A model generated the notes under the pieces. It had not been told where the DNA came from. It was given only the letters and a program-made list of their open reading frames with translations, and did not search any database. The position numbers and the translations under genes are program-made. DNA of 64,000 bases from the NCBI GenBank assembly GCA_013396915.1, contig VWZL01006772.1:252259-316258 (forward strand). Direction: 5' to 3'. This stretch comes from Stercorarius parasiticus (Eukaryota; Chordata; Aves; Charadriiformes; Stercorariidae). Shown here piece by piece: positions 1 to 12,900 of this stretch (position 1 is its first letter; the number at the start of each line of letters is the position of its first letter).

Positions 1-3000
1 GAATGCAACAAACTAAAAGGGCTACATGCAGTTTCAGCAACGTGCAGGAGAGACCAGTAGCACTGCCAAGAAAGAAAAAAAGCCTCCCTCCTTTCCAACA
101 GGAACTGGGATACGACTTTACTGAGACGTCTTGCTGTTAACTAGCTGGCTGTGGACTGGTTTTTATCCACAATAGCATAATTAAGACAGAATCACTCCTA
201 TTAAGGAGGAAGCGTATCTGATTAAAAGTGTTCTCTAAAGTTGCACCGTCATTTAATAAAATATACCCATCTTTTGGGGGGAAAAACCCAAGCCAACTGA
301 AATAATAAGATGACCTACAGGTAATAATCAAATGCAAAAGTGAAAGCACTTCAATAACGAGAGGAACACAGGGAGGAAAAAGGACAAGAGGGACAGGAAA
401 AGCATTTCCAATTTTAATTATTATTAGGCATTTTGATTAGGCTTTATGAAACTGTCCTTTGATCAGGACCTTACAGCATTATACAGAACATAAACCATGA
501 ATTAACTCAATCATTTTTCTTCCCTGAAGGAATTGCTACTTACGAGTGCTGTTTACGAATTTTATTTATATGATACAAAATGTTCCAGCTACATCTGGAA
601 TCAAGTATCCTCCCACTTCAGAGGTTACAGAACTACATATATTATCTCTTACATACTTTTGGGATGTTAATTTTCCAAATGTGTTAAACAGTGAAGATGT
701 TACCACATACAAAAACGTATCACAAAGATTTTTGCATTACAAAAATTATAAATACCAAATAGGATGTTGTTTTTTCAAGATCAGACATGGTGCACATTTT
801 TTAATATTATACATGACTTGTCAAAAATTCTCATCCTTCAACACACACCACATATTTTGTTCTTAAGCTACAGGTGAGTTTGAGCTCCACCCAGCTCTTT
901 CCCTAGAGGTTAGTGTTTTGTTAGCATCCAGGAATTTTGCACACTAAATGAACAGCGAAAGACCAAAACCAACCAAACTTAACATAGTCCATTCACATTA
1001 TTTCTCCTTTCCCTACCTTATAATACGGATTCAGGTTTTGACTTTTTAAAAGTCTATTAATTTAATTCCCCCTTTACTTGAGGCTATTTGTCTTTGATGG
1101 GGACTGGTGGGCAGAAAGTTTATGCTAGTGCTATTTTATTCTCTTATGAAAAGTTTGGTTTCTATTTGAGAGGAAGGAATTTTTTCTCTTTCTTAGGCAT
1201 CTCTCTTACTTTTTATTCAGTTTCTTTGTTCTGGAATTCAATTCCCTAACCACAATCTTTGTGAAGCAACTTTGTTCTCAGCTCTTATCTACATCTTCCA
1301 AGATCATTACAACTGTAGTGGTAATTCATCAGCCAGAATTCAGTTTGCAACATAATAAAGTCTTGAGTCGCTAACTGCTTCTTCCCCGATAGGAATTTAG
1401 CTTTGAACTGGCATGGGGAGGTGGCAAGGGCAAACATATTCTGTATCAGGCAGAGTCTGGGCATCATCTTCATGTTCAACTACAGAAGAAATCAGTAATA
1501 TGGCCTGAAGGTGATAAATTAATTTTGGCTAGGTTCCTGGTCTGGAAGGAAAGAACAATTTTCCTAATGAGATAAAGATGAAAGACAACAAGGGCCTTTA
1601 GGCAACTGGAATTTTGGTCTGAGAGAGGCCCTAATAAATCAGGTTGTGCTTCTCTCTGTTTAAGGAAATATCTGTTAGATTTGGGGCCTGTTTATTTTTC
1701 TCTGACAAACTTGATTTTCTTCACAGCGCATAAACTCAGAATCATAACTTGAAATGAGAATAAAAACAGGTAGTCAAGTACAAGTTTCAAGTTTTTTTTG
1801 TCATCTAAAATAAGTAAACACACAATCCCAACTGATAGGACTCAGCCTCCAGAGATCTGCTACCTGAAAACTCGTAGTTCCATATCCAAAGTATCCATAC
1901 CCAAATGAGTAGATTTGCTTGGAAAACTTGCCCTAGGAAAAAATAGAAAGCCCCAGTATTCTCACAAACATGCACATGAAGTACCAAACGACCAGGTGGG
2001 AGGGATCCAAAATCCCATGGCAGCAGCCACTACAGCAGACCCGGTCCCTTCGCACAGTGCTCTTGGAAGGGGGACACACACTCCACTGGCTTTGAGAAAG
2101 TTCATATTGTGAGCAGCAGACTTAACAGGTGACCACCTCACTTTCCTATAGCAATACTATCACTGCTGACAGCAACAGCAGCTTCTGCCCAAGGTGGGGG
2201 TCACTCAGCTGAACATAGAGTGTTCCTGTGCCACAGGCCCATTACAAAACCTACAGCCTGTGTCAGGCAGGTTCTGCTTCACCAGTCTCTCACTTCAGCC
2301 TCTAAGAAAAAACACCCAGAAAAGACAGAGAAATTAACATCTCTGCCATTGCCTTTCGAGCAGTTTGGGACCTCTGGCTGTCTCAAACTGATGGAGAGGC
2401 CATGTCCCAAGTCGATCAAAATTCAGGTTGCTGTGAAAGCAGTAGCCCCAGCTGGACTCCTTCTCCAAGCTACGCATTGCTGCCCCTCTCTTATGCCAAC
2501 CCAGGACATCATGCAGCCATTACTAGCACCGAAAAAGGATTGGGGCACTTGGGCAGGAGGAACAGAAAAGGCAGGACCACTCCTTCAGGGACCTTTGATC
2601 AATAACACACAGTGAGCGCACCGCCATCCCTCAAGAAACCGCCACATACCTTGTGCTATACGGCTTCCACAGCCATGGGCAGCAGCACACAGCCTCGGCA
2701 TGCCTCTGCCTAAGGAGACAGAAGCCAAGCACAGGACTAATCGCTGTCTGTCCTTCAGGACAAGAACGCCAAAACCTGGATTTGTCAGATTCCTAAATAT
2801 CAATTTCAAGGTGTTTAAGAAAGGTCATACCTAAATGCTAGGTTTACTGTTACAGTGGGCTAAGAAAGTAGCTTTCTCTGTGAAAAACTTGTTACGTTTT
2901 TGATCTCGACTGCATATTGCATATTTCATCCCAGAAATTAATAAAAAGCTGCAGCTAGCAATTAGGTTATAAATTAAAGTATAACAAAACTTTTCAAATT

Positions 3001-5315
3001 GACTTGGATAATATAAAATTCTGTACCAGATATATGCTTTTTCCGAGGTATTATATCAGCTATTACACTGGGATTCCTTGTATGACACACCGGCTTTTCC
3101 CGTGCCTGCCCTCTGAGCTGCCAGCAAGTGACGCTTCTCTCTGAAGGACAACCACTCACTAAAGCTTAGTTCCTCTCCTCCCTTCCCCTCCCCTGCCACG
3201 AGAGAGCTCTCATGCCCAAAGCGTGGCAAAGCTGACTTTGCTTTCAAGAGTGCAAATTTACTTTCAAAACTGTCACATAAAGCTATAGTACCTCAGAAAT
3301 GTCTATATCTTTGAATACGCACCTTATAGCTTCTGTGGTGATCACTAAGAATTCCGACAGGAGGCCTATCTATCCCAGAGAACTTACCCAAATGATGATG
3401 AGACTTAGAAGTGCAGATAGCCGGTAAAGACCAATTTGTGAGGTGTAGCTTTACCAGGCTTTTAGGAATTATTTCTCTGAAACTTTTCGTCTAACCAGTT
3501 TGGACAGGAACAAATAATGCAGTTGGGTGTTTACTTGTAAAAATGGGTCTAGTGGATCAAGAAGTTTCCCTGAAAGGGCCAAGAATGTGGTACTTGCCCT
3601 GCTCTGCTTCAGTGTAAAGTAACTGACACCAGCTTCAGCCACTGAGGCAGTAGTGAACTGCTGCAATATGGTCATTGCAACACTCATTTGATAATATCAT
3701 GCTCCAGAAACCATACAACCACAACCAACTCCGTGCCTTTTTGCTTTAGATGTATGCTTGTACAAGGTGCACATGGGCCACAGCAGATAATGTGCTTCTA
3801 AATTAATACCTTCTGGCCATCAGTGATGCAAGTTCCAAATGCTTACTATTTGAAGTATCCTGTGAATCTGTAAAATATTCCATTTTGGAATTGATTTTTT
3901 AAAATTTTGTTTTAAAAAAGCAATCAACTTTTCTCTAAGTTCTGACACAGTTTGGTTTTTTTTTGTTAAATACTTCTTTTCATTATACCAAGGACCAACA
4001 AAAATCTGTACCACTTTTCATTATTCTTTTTATTGCTGCTAGTGTTTTAAATACAAGCAGTGGGTCTCCATAAGTAAGGAAGCCAAATATGCTTCAGATC
4101 GAAGATCCTCTTTTTGTCAGATGACCACCCCCTGATTTATAGCTGTCGTCATTAAAGCACATTTTTACTGATATCTGGATACATACGTTAAAGAAATGGA
4201 CAGCATTTCAGCCCTTCAGTCTAATTTTCCTCAAAAACTATGATATAGTTCATACTGAAAGATTAATTATAAAAGTTAGTTTTACTGATAAGTTTTGCAG
4301 TTAGCAAGCCACCCAAGTACATTTTACACTCTGTGGCAATACAAGTAGGGCTTGCAAAAGCAGTACTGAGACCTCAACCAACTAAAATGTTGACCCCAGT
4401 TCTCTAAAGCAAAATAGGATATACACTTCTTTGAAATTTTTCATAGCATTGTTCTTTGTCACACCACCTTCAGCGGTGGCAGTAAAGGATCGTAGACTCC
4501 TAATTGCATTCTATCTCATTAACTCTCATGTGCTAACCTGAAAGCACAGATCCAGACAGTTTCGTGCTTTCTGTTCTGACTTCTGTTCCAGCCTTTTAAA
4601 ACCGGCTCACATTCTATAGTTTCAAAAAATATAGAGAAAAGGACATGCTGAATTTTCTATTTTTTTTTTTTTTTTTTTACTTATGTATTTGGTGTGACTT
4701 AAGCACATGTATAAATGCTTTCCTGAATGGATGCCAACATGCTATAAAATGACAATAACTTATGTATCACTTCTCACTACCATTCACTTTGTAGAGACAC
4801 TTTGAAGGTAAAAGTTACTTCTCAGAAATAACCTACAAAAATGTATAAAAATAAGAATTGTCAAACGTTTTCCAATTCAGCTTTAGTAAATGAAAAAACT
4901 TTAAAACAAATACTTTTGTTACAAACTTCTAAGAAGGAATGCATGTAATAGTACAAATTAATGGCTTCTAAATGGAGGATCAATATCTCATTGTATTTTA
5001 CACAAAGAGCTAAAATCCTATTGCTGTAACAATACAAAAGAAGAGAAAGCTTTACAGATCAGGTTACCTGATTTTATGTTTTTAATAGACTATAAATCTG
5101 GCTACAGCCATTTCAGAGTCTCAATCACAATCCTTAAAAGTAGAGATTAAAAAAAAAAGAGGCAGTCTATGACTTCTAAGTATTTACTACCATTCTATCA
5201 ACTCGACAAATGTCTTTTAAAGGAGACATAACTAGTTGACAATTATAAAGCAGCATTTTGGTGTTGCTCTATATCATGATAGATTACTTAGATTAAATGA
5301 TACGTATTATCTTAC
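1..5315 (-). other. SRBD1: SRBD1 intron (3' part cut by window edge)
   Basis: Non-coding, AT-rich sequence after the donor at 5315. It holds a T run at 4660-4678, a pyrimidine-rich patch at about 3169-3196, and a moderately GC-richer stretch at about 2000-2780 with overlapping short open frames in both directions that resemble no known protein. I saw no splice-bounded exon of the next SRBD1 segment, no RNA gene and no recognisable transposon. Confidence 0.75.
4660..4678. repeat. Poly-T run
   Basis: Nineteen T in a row; no retroposon body recognised beside it. Confidence 0.95.
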
Positions 5316-5398
5316 CTGATACATTCCAACTCCTATGTGTTTGGGCTCAATTTTCACTAGCTCAGCTAATGGGTCTTGGACACGTCTAGCTATGGAAA
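5316..5398 (-). CDS. SRBD1: SRBD1 internal exon (last in window): [15 protein letters not shown] motif
   Basis: Exon of 83 nt with acceptor tctatttttcag and donor TATCAG then gtaaga. Two leading bases complete Val, then 27 codons: SIARRV, then [18 protein letters not shown], then MYQ, ending in phase 0. This is the most conserved block of the Tex/SRBD1 family; the bacterial form reads about [26 protein letters not shown]. It marks the passage from the RNase H-like domain to the helix-hairpin-helix region. In the family the next residues are normally HDV; no exon encoding them was found between 1 and 5315, so the gene continues beyond the window. Confidence 0.96.
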
Positions 5399-5860
5399 CT
5401 GAAAAATAGAATAAGAAAACAATGGTGGATTTTATCTCAAAATCAGAATCATGTAATTGCTTTTGCTTTTTTTTTTTTTAAAATCTTCTACATATTTAAT
5501 CTCTTTTTTTAACCTGAAAATAATCAATAATATCACAGAATCCTTTTTCACTGTTAGACACAGGACATGAAATGTACATTAATCAAGCTTTTCAATTGAG
5601 TAATTCAAGTAAAGACCTAAGGAGATTTCAAAGCATGACATTAAAAAAGCATTTTCAGGCCACCGAATTAACAAACAGAACTGCGTACACTAGATTTTTT
5701 TCCCCTGTATCCATACCAAAATGCATACGTAACATTAAAAATTAAACTTCGAAATATCCTTAAACCTTAAATCACAAATATGTAGAAACATATAAACATT
5801 TAAAAAAGAATGGAGTAAACTGTTCACAGGCCTATTTATCTAATATAGTGTGTCCTAAGG

Positions 5861-5897
5861 TATATCTTATATATTTATATATTATATATTTATATAA
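5861..5897. repeat. AT-rich microsatellite
   Basis: Irregular TATAT/TTATAT repeats. Confidence 0.85.
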
Positions 5898-6231
5898 TTC
5901 AACCATAAAATTCAATGTTCACTTTGAAAATGGTTCTTTGACTTTACTAGTCTAAATTGCTAAATTGCATACCAAAACACATCAACTTGTGATCTGTCAT
6001 TGTTATAACCACATTTCAAAAAAACCAAAGCAATTTCCAACATTACTGGTGCTATTAAGAGCACACTGGAAGAACCTTTGGTCTTCTAAATCCAAATGTT
6101 GAACCAAGATTGCATTTTTGAAGCATATATTTATTTATAAATCCTTTACTTACTCAAATCTCAGAACGAATACTTATTTGCAAAATGTCAATTTGTAAAT
6201 TCTCAACCTTGGTCTAATTGTGCAGATACTG

Positions 6232-6276
6232 AGTTTCATTCAGTATTTGCAACAAGTTTCATTCAGTATTTGCAAC
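6232..6276. repeat. 22-bp tandem duplication
   Basis: The unit starting agtttcattcag and ending tatttgcaac occurs at 6232-6253 and 6255-6276 without mismatches, separated by one A. This is a local slippage-type duplication. Confidence 0.9.
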
Positions 6277-6467
6277 TGTGCTCCCTGCCATATATACTGA
6301 ACTAGAAGAGTTCCACTCTACCAGTATTACATTTATAAACTTTTTTTCTCCTGAGTAAAGTAAGGACAGGCTGGCTAGTTTAGCAGCTCTTAGAACATGC
6401 ATTCTACGTAGTGAAATAAACACTGCTGAAGAACAGGAGTATTTGGGAAGTACTGCAAAGGCCTTTC

Positions 6468-6558
6468 CAAAAAAACCCCAAAAAACAAAAAAACCCTAAA
6501 CCAACCAAAAAAAACCCCCAAAATCACCAAAACAACCCTCAAAGCAACAAAAACCCAA
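6468..6558. repeat. A/C-rich low-complexity tract
   Basis: About 90 bases almost entirely A and C (runs of A broken by CC to CCCCC). It is the complement type of the G/T tracts at 53718 and 61922. Confidence 0.85.
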
Positions 6559-6947
6559 GGTCAAGCCTTGTTGCTAAGGCTGCTTTTCCTACCATGTGCA
6601 TTTGTGCAAGAATGAGAGAAGTGGGGTGGGACAAGAAAGCTGTGATCTTTTATAACCTATCTCCAGAAGCACCCCCACAGCTGGCATTAGTCATTCCAAG
6701 ATACATTTCCTAAAATTTATTTTAAATTTAAATTAGTTTTTAAGAAATACAAGAGAGGGTCAGAGGAGGAATAGACAAGAGTCAGAAGTAAATGTGTATA
6801 TGCTTGGTGGTTTGGTAAACAATACATACATACATGATGTTTAAATAGGAAAACTGGAACTATCTACAATGGGCAAGAGCTGATTTTATACACACACCCA
6901 TGAATAAAATCAAGAGCATGATTATTATTATCATATACATATGAGAG

Positions 6948-6961
6948 ATATATATATATAA
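6948..6961. repeat. (AT)n microsatellite
   Basis: About six AT units, just before the 3' end of the CR1 copy at 6981. Confidence 0.85.
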
Positions 6962-6980
6962 ATAAAATATAAACACCTTT

Positions 6981-7408
6981 ACAGAATCACAGAATTGTTT
7001 AGGCCGGACAGACATCATCTTGTCCAACCCTCCTGCTGAAGCAGGGTGAGCTACAGCAGGTTGCCCAGGATCACATCCAGTTGTGTTTTGAATATGGCCA
7101 TGGATGGAGACTCCACAACCGTCTGGGCAATCCATTCCAGAGTTTGACCACCCTGACTGTAATTAAGTGTTTTCCTGTGTTCAGATGGAGCTTCTGGGGT
7201 TTCAATATGTGCCTGTTTTCTCTTATCTTGATAGTAGGCACTATTGAGAAGAGTCTGTCACTCTCCTCTTCATTCCCTCCCATCAGGCATTTATACACAT
7301 TCATAAGACCTCTCCCAAGCCTCCTCTTCTCCACACTGAACAGTCACAGTTTCTTGGTTTCTCCATGTATGAAAGGTGCTCCAGTCCATTAATCATCTTT
7401 GCAGCCCC
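6981..7408 (-). mobile_element. CR1 LINE copy, 5'-truncated
   Basis: The plus strand begins with acagaatcacagaatt, the reverse complement of the ATTCTRTG tandem that ends CR1 elements, followed by the familiar antisense CR1 text (cctgctgaagcagg, gagctacagcaggttgccca, ggatggagactccacaacc, ctctcccaagcctcctcttc, ggtgctccagtcc). The element therefore reads on the minus strand with its 3' end at 6981, in the same orientation as SRBD1. It is about 430 bp, heavily 5'-truncated as usual for CR1, has no target-site duplication and carries no intact reverse transcriptase. CR1 is the dominant LINE of birds, which supports an avian source. Confidence 0.93.
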
Positions 7409-7806
7409 AATTTAAACAACAACCACTACTGCAGGGCATTAAAGACTTCATAGCATTACAGAAAAGGACTTGACTGAACATTGATACTTGAAGCCAAACC
7501 AGTATATAGAGATAACATTTATTAACTACACAGGCTTCTCAAACCACACATGCAAAGTTTATCGATTAAATACAGCATTAGAGATTTCACTTTTGAAGTT
7601 CTGCACTGCTAAATGCACAGTTAACGTGAAGTTCACTGCTCAGTCATGCAAGACTTTTCATATCCTTTATTATCCATTTTAACACACACTGACAATGGCA
7701 GTTTGCTAGTTAGGCTCAGACAGCACTGTGCTGCTGACACCTGATATGCCTGCCTCTCTGATTGAGAAATTCTGAATTCAAAGGCCATCACATACACCTC
7801 CTTATC

Positions 7807-7839
7807 AAAACAAAAAAAAAAAAAAGAAAAGAAAAAAAA
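7807..7839. repeat. A-rich tract
   Basis: Nearly pure A with single C or G interruptions, next to the palindrome at 7847-7870. Confidence 0.9.
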
Positions 7840-7846
7840 CCAAGGT

Positions 7847-7870
7847 TAACCAGTGTAAGTACACTGGTTA
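7847..7870. repeat. Perfect palindrome, 11-bp arms
   Basis: TAACCAGTGTA, two-base centre AG, then TACACTGGTTA. The arms are perfect reverse complements. It directly follows an A-rich tract (7807-7839). It could form a hairpin or be a binding site for a dimeric factor; no transposon context was recognised. Confidence 0.85.
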
Positions 7871-9739
7871 TTGCTTACACAATATACACAAGTATAGCTT
7901 ACTACAGAAATGCTTGCATATAACAACCATTCATATTAATTACTTTGAAGCACTCATGGTACGTATCACCAGTCACCTAACAAAAGTGGAACAAAACACC
8001 AATGAAAGTATTGATCCAAACAAGGAAACATTTCAAACTATACATATTCTTCTGAATGCATTTATGTCTATGTATAGGTATTATACTTGTCTTTCAGCAA
8101 GCTTTCTTAAACCCAACTTTTTTAATAGCCGTACGATGTTTTAGAGAATTTTCTTCTAGTTCCACCTAATTGCAAAACACATTTCAAAAGTTACATTTTA
8201 GATAAGCTGAGAGCAAATATCTCTCACTGTCCACATCTCCTTTCATTACATCTTTTAAAAATAAACAACTACATGGATAGGTTGATGCAGGAATTTTCCA
8301 AGCATAACCTTCTCATGGGATCCTCCAATTAAGTAAAATTTAGACTCTTCTGATCATAATAGGTAGGTTGACAATGCTGTCGTATCCCCAGGAGGCTTCC
8401 AGCAGAGGCACAGGACCTGATCCAGCAAAGCACTTCAGCACAGATGCATGTCGGTATTCCCACCAGAACCAGCAAAACTATTCACGTGCATAAAGTTACA
8501 TAGACATGTAAGTGCTTTCCTGGATCAGGCCTAATAGTTACAGTATTGAAGTGCAAAGATGAAATAAGTTATACGACTTAAGGGATGCAGCTCCTACGGC
8601 CAACACCAGCAGGACAGCTGACCTGCAGAATTCCACTACAGCCACAATTTTACTCCAGAACTTTTCAAATTCAAAATAAAAGGGAGCACAATAGGGAAAA
8701 GGTAGGAGTTGTCCACATTCTCTCTAGGCACAGATTCAGTCAAGATGAGCACCTACTGTCTCTTGTACAGGCAAAATCACTTTTTTTTTTCTACTAGAAT
8801 GTTGCAATAGATAGATCTTTTCAGGGGGCAATGAGGCTTTGCTCTGGTGATTTGATCCACATGGCTGGACTCCCTACGATAAAGCAGAATCATACTGAAA
8901 TCACCAGGGCTCTGCAGAAGTGTAAGGTCTGCTATCATGGACCAGACAGAAACAGTAAAACCCGATGGTCTTACATTTCCCCCTTAAAAATTAGATCAAC
9001 ACATTTCAAAAGTAGTTTTTTTATATTAAGCTATTTTACACTAATACAGGTATTGCCTAAAACTATTCATTTATATGCTTGAAGTACATTTCAGGAACAG
9101 CTAAGAAACCATGCATTTTTAGAAGACTGACAATGAAACAGATAATGCATTCTCACTTCTACAGTTATTAAGGTATGCTTCACTTCTTAAGCAAATACAA
9201 AATAAATTATATGATGGCATGCAGGGCAAAAGCAGAAAATCAGATTTCGCAGGGCCAAACATGAAATGTTTGAGGTGTAATTCTTAAAATATGCTAGTTA
9301 AGTAAAATGTGAAAACCAACCTATTTAATATTAATCAGAGTATTAAGATCAGGATGACATGGCCCCCTATTAGAAAAATCACCACAAGAATTGCACACCC
9401 AATAGATGCAAAACTTCAACTTGTCAATTAAGAAGAAATCATTATTGCAATACTTGGAATGACAGTAACATATTGTGCTGCCATGCACTAAATCCACATA
9501 AAATTTTAAAGCTTGGGGGGGGAGGATGGCATAGGTGGTCCTCTGACTTTAGTGTAGACAAACTTAGCCTCCAAATGCAATGAGAAATAAACAAGGTTAC
9601 AGAAAGCATATTTACTGAAATCCTGTCTTGTCACTAGGATGTGTTCTGCGATTTTGTAAGAAAGGCAATTTAACTGTTTGGTGGTTTCTATTCACTCCAG
9701 ACTTTGGTTATTTGACATGACAAAGCCATCAGATAGTTA

Positions 9740-9960
9740 AGTATTTTTGCCTGTCAGCAATGAAGTGCAATGACGGAGTGATGAGCAAAAAGCCTCCGCA
9801 AGAGCTGCTCGCACGACTCGTGTCAGCCTCAGTCTCTGATCGTCACAGAAAATAAGGAATGATATTAAAATGTTTTGTTTCCTAATAGCTAATGAGCAGA
9901 TGTGCCCTCATGAACTTTCAAACATAATTATCTGGCTACTCCTGTCATAAAAAGATCAAA
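9740..9960. promoter_or_regulatory. Candidate conserved non-coding block with clustered CpG
   Basis: Within a CpG-poor intron, about 90 bases near 9770-9845 carry several CpG dinucleotides (gacgga, ctccgc, ctcgcacgactcgtg, atcgtc) and no repeat sequence. They are followed by TAAT- and TAGCTAAT-type homeodomain cores. This composition is typical of constrained regulatory DNA. It is an inference from composition only. Confidence 0.25.
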
Positions 9961-12900
9961 TCTCTCTTAATTCCAAACTGACAAACTTAAAATTAAGACT
10001 ATTTTCCTCACACATACACATCATGTAACTTTGTTTTTACTAGTACTGACTACAGCAAGTGATAGAATTTTTCACAGGAATTAAAAAGAAGAGACTTTCC
10101 ACTCTGGAATACTGATAATAATTTTCAGGCTAAATCTTTTAAGACTAAAGATGGAAAAAAGTACCCACTCTCAACAATGAGGGGCAAAACCAATATAGCA
10201 GGTTCCAACTATTTATCTAGATGGTATCTATACAAGGACTATGTCAGCTGCCAACCCGAAAAAAAAAACCCAAACAGAATTAGTGCAAACTTCTTAATTA
10301 GACTACCTGCCTCCCTTCAGTAATAGAATAGATCTAAAGCAATCATTATGGCCCGAATCAGATGTGCACAACATTTAGGGTGTAAAAGCAGCTAGAAATC
10401 TTGTCAACTACGTAACAGAATTTATTATAAATAGTTTCAAGTATTCTGTCTGCTTTGAGGCCAGCTTACGTGTTCAGACAATTGAATATTAAAATGCTCT
10501 CTTTTTTGCATTGCTCTACATAAGAGCCACACCAGAAAGCAAAAGCTTAATGGCTGTAGGTAGGGGAAGAGTGAAAAGGCACATACAAAGTTCTGCTAAA
10601 TGCAGTGAGAGTGCCAGGAATGATTATGGGCGGAAGAAGAAAATAAAAACAAAAATCAGTTTCTTTCAGTTACAGTGGCATTCAAACATTGCTTGCCACT
10701 GCAAGTAGAAAAACATTTTTGGCCCAAAGTCCAAGATTTCCAATTCCTTCCTTTAAACACTTGGGTCTTTATATAAGGTTAGAAACATGTCCCAGTCAAT
10801 AACTGTGACAGTTTAGCTACCTCATATGAGTGGGAGCATTTGTTTTTGTTTTGAAACAATGTGAAGTTTCCAGATGTGAAGGCAGTGGGTAGTTCTACAA
10901 GTGTTTTGCAAATAAATATATGGCAACCACAAGCCATTAGGCTATGACTAGTACAACCTCAATTTTGTCATAAATGCGAACATTCTGTATTTTTATTACA
11001 AAACCTCAGTGTTTTGTTCTTGCTGAGACATGCTACTATAACATCCAAGTAACTCATCCCCCCTCCCATTTTAAATTAACCTTTACACCTTAGAAGTCTG
11101 GGTTGAAACTTCAATGGCAATGAAATAAAAAAATAATATATTAAGGTAATCAGAGACTAACTCAAAAACGCATATGTAATTGCTGTCAATATATCATACC
11201 AGGATAGATATGGAAACATTACAACTTATTTAAATCCTTTTATAAAGCCTATTATTGTGTTCAAGATCAATTACTCTCCGTAAGTACCTGCAATAATGTT
11301 TACTCAGTGATCGATTGTTCAGGTTTCCTGAGTCCTGGAAGCTTTCTATCCTGTTGACCTGAATTTCACCCTCCTTGCAAAGGATACAGTGAAACGTACA
11401 GTAGTCTTTTCATTAAGCATTCTTTCTCAGTAGGTCAGGATTTGTGACACAGTTTTGAATCCTCATATATCTTCTTGGTGGGTTTAAAGTATGCAATTTA
11501 TTTTAAGCAACTGCTCAACAGCTGCATTTCATCCAAAATTCTTCTGTGGCAAGTGAGCAGGTTTTTGTTTTAAAAAGGTTACATTTTAGTTTACTTTCAA
11601 CTCCATAAAACTGATAATCTGTTATTTGCCTAAGATTAATGAAATAATGAATGACAATGTTCTATTTACTTACTACAAAAATCTTTAAAAGAGATGGCTT
11701 GAATACAAAAGGGAATTAAGAAATACATATAAAGAGAAAACCTCAATAAGCGAATATTACGATGTCGCTTTTAAAGTCAATATTTCTTCTTAGAAACACA
11801 CTCTCAAAAATACTTTTCTCAGGTATTAGTTATTTCTGTATCACAGATAATAGTCCCTTTTTTATCCAAGGTGAGATGGGATCCATATAATCATTTAATT
11901 GAAGCCTGATGTGACTTTTCTGCCACAGAAATGAGTCTTACAGGATGTTACAAATTCAGAGAAATCTCTCCCCATCTGCTCAGTACACTTTTCACATTCA
12001 GACCACTGATAGTAATTTGAACAGCATCACCCTGGCATTGATTACTGTTACTAGTAAAAGTAAAAAAGTTACTTAAAGTTCTGTACTTACAAGAGTTACT
12101 CATTTATATCAGCAACAAAAACTAACCTTTCCTAAGTGACCAGAATGTCCCTTCCTACGCCTAGAGTAAGAAAAGCAGCTTTGGCGAGTATACTGCTATA
12201 TTAAAAGCAACCCAAAACTCCTCAGATTGAAGAGCATCCCTGTGCTCATTGTTCATGTCTCCACACTTCAAAGCAACAACAAAGCCTTCTAAGGAAAATA
12301 CATAGAGTTGCATCCAGAGGGAGGGAAATAATTTTTCTAGCTCTTTTATGCTAAAGTAAATGGGCTTTACCAAAGCCTGGACTAATACTTTGCTTCTGGC
12401 GATTGCTTTTAGACAGAACTGGTGGGGTGTTTTCAGTTTATTCAGAAGCGCAGCAAGTGATACTCTGTACTTAAAAGGCTAAGTCCACCTGCTGAACTCA
12501 GACCTGTCTGTGACACACAAATAGGTAAATGAGAGAAAGGCAAGGCAAACATCACATCTTTCCACAAAGTACGCAAAGATGACGCATCGGTTGCAAAGAT
12601 TAACACGTGCACAGAGAATGACACTCAGTTAAAAGCTATATACGTATACAAATCTCTTAAAGTGGAAATACTGATGCAAAACCAGAAAAGTTTTCACCTA
12701 GCTCAAAAAAATCTGTTTTAATTTTGTAACAAGGCAGAAGGCCAGGGGAATTTAAGTGGGTCCTGATCTTGCAGATTATAGATCAAACTCCTCTACTCTA
12801 GCCTACTGATAGGCTCTACAGCTGCATAGGAAATACAGTCCCGACGAGCAAGATGTTGATGATTATGTACCATCTCCCACACATACCATGAAGCTTGCAC

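Noticed and set aside
4480..4500. GGTGGCAG string as a second CTCF site
   Set aside because: Only the last eight core positions fit; the first half of the motif does not match.
6860..7392. Three open frames overlapping the CR1 copy
   Set aside because: They are mostly antisense or out-of-frame runs through the non-coding 3' part of the LINE and adjacent AT repeat, not reverse transcriptase.
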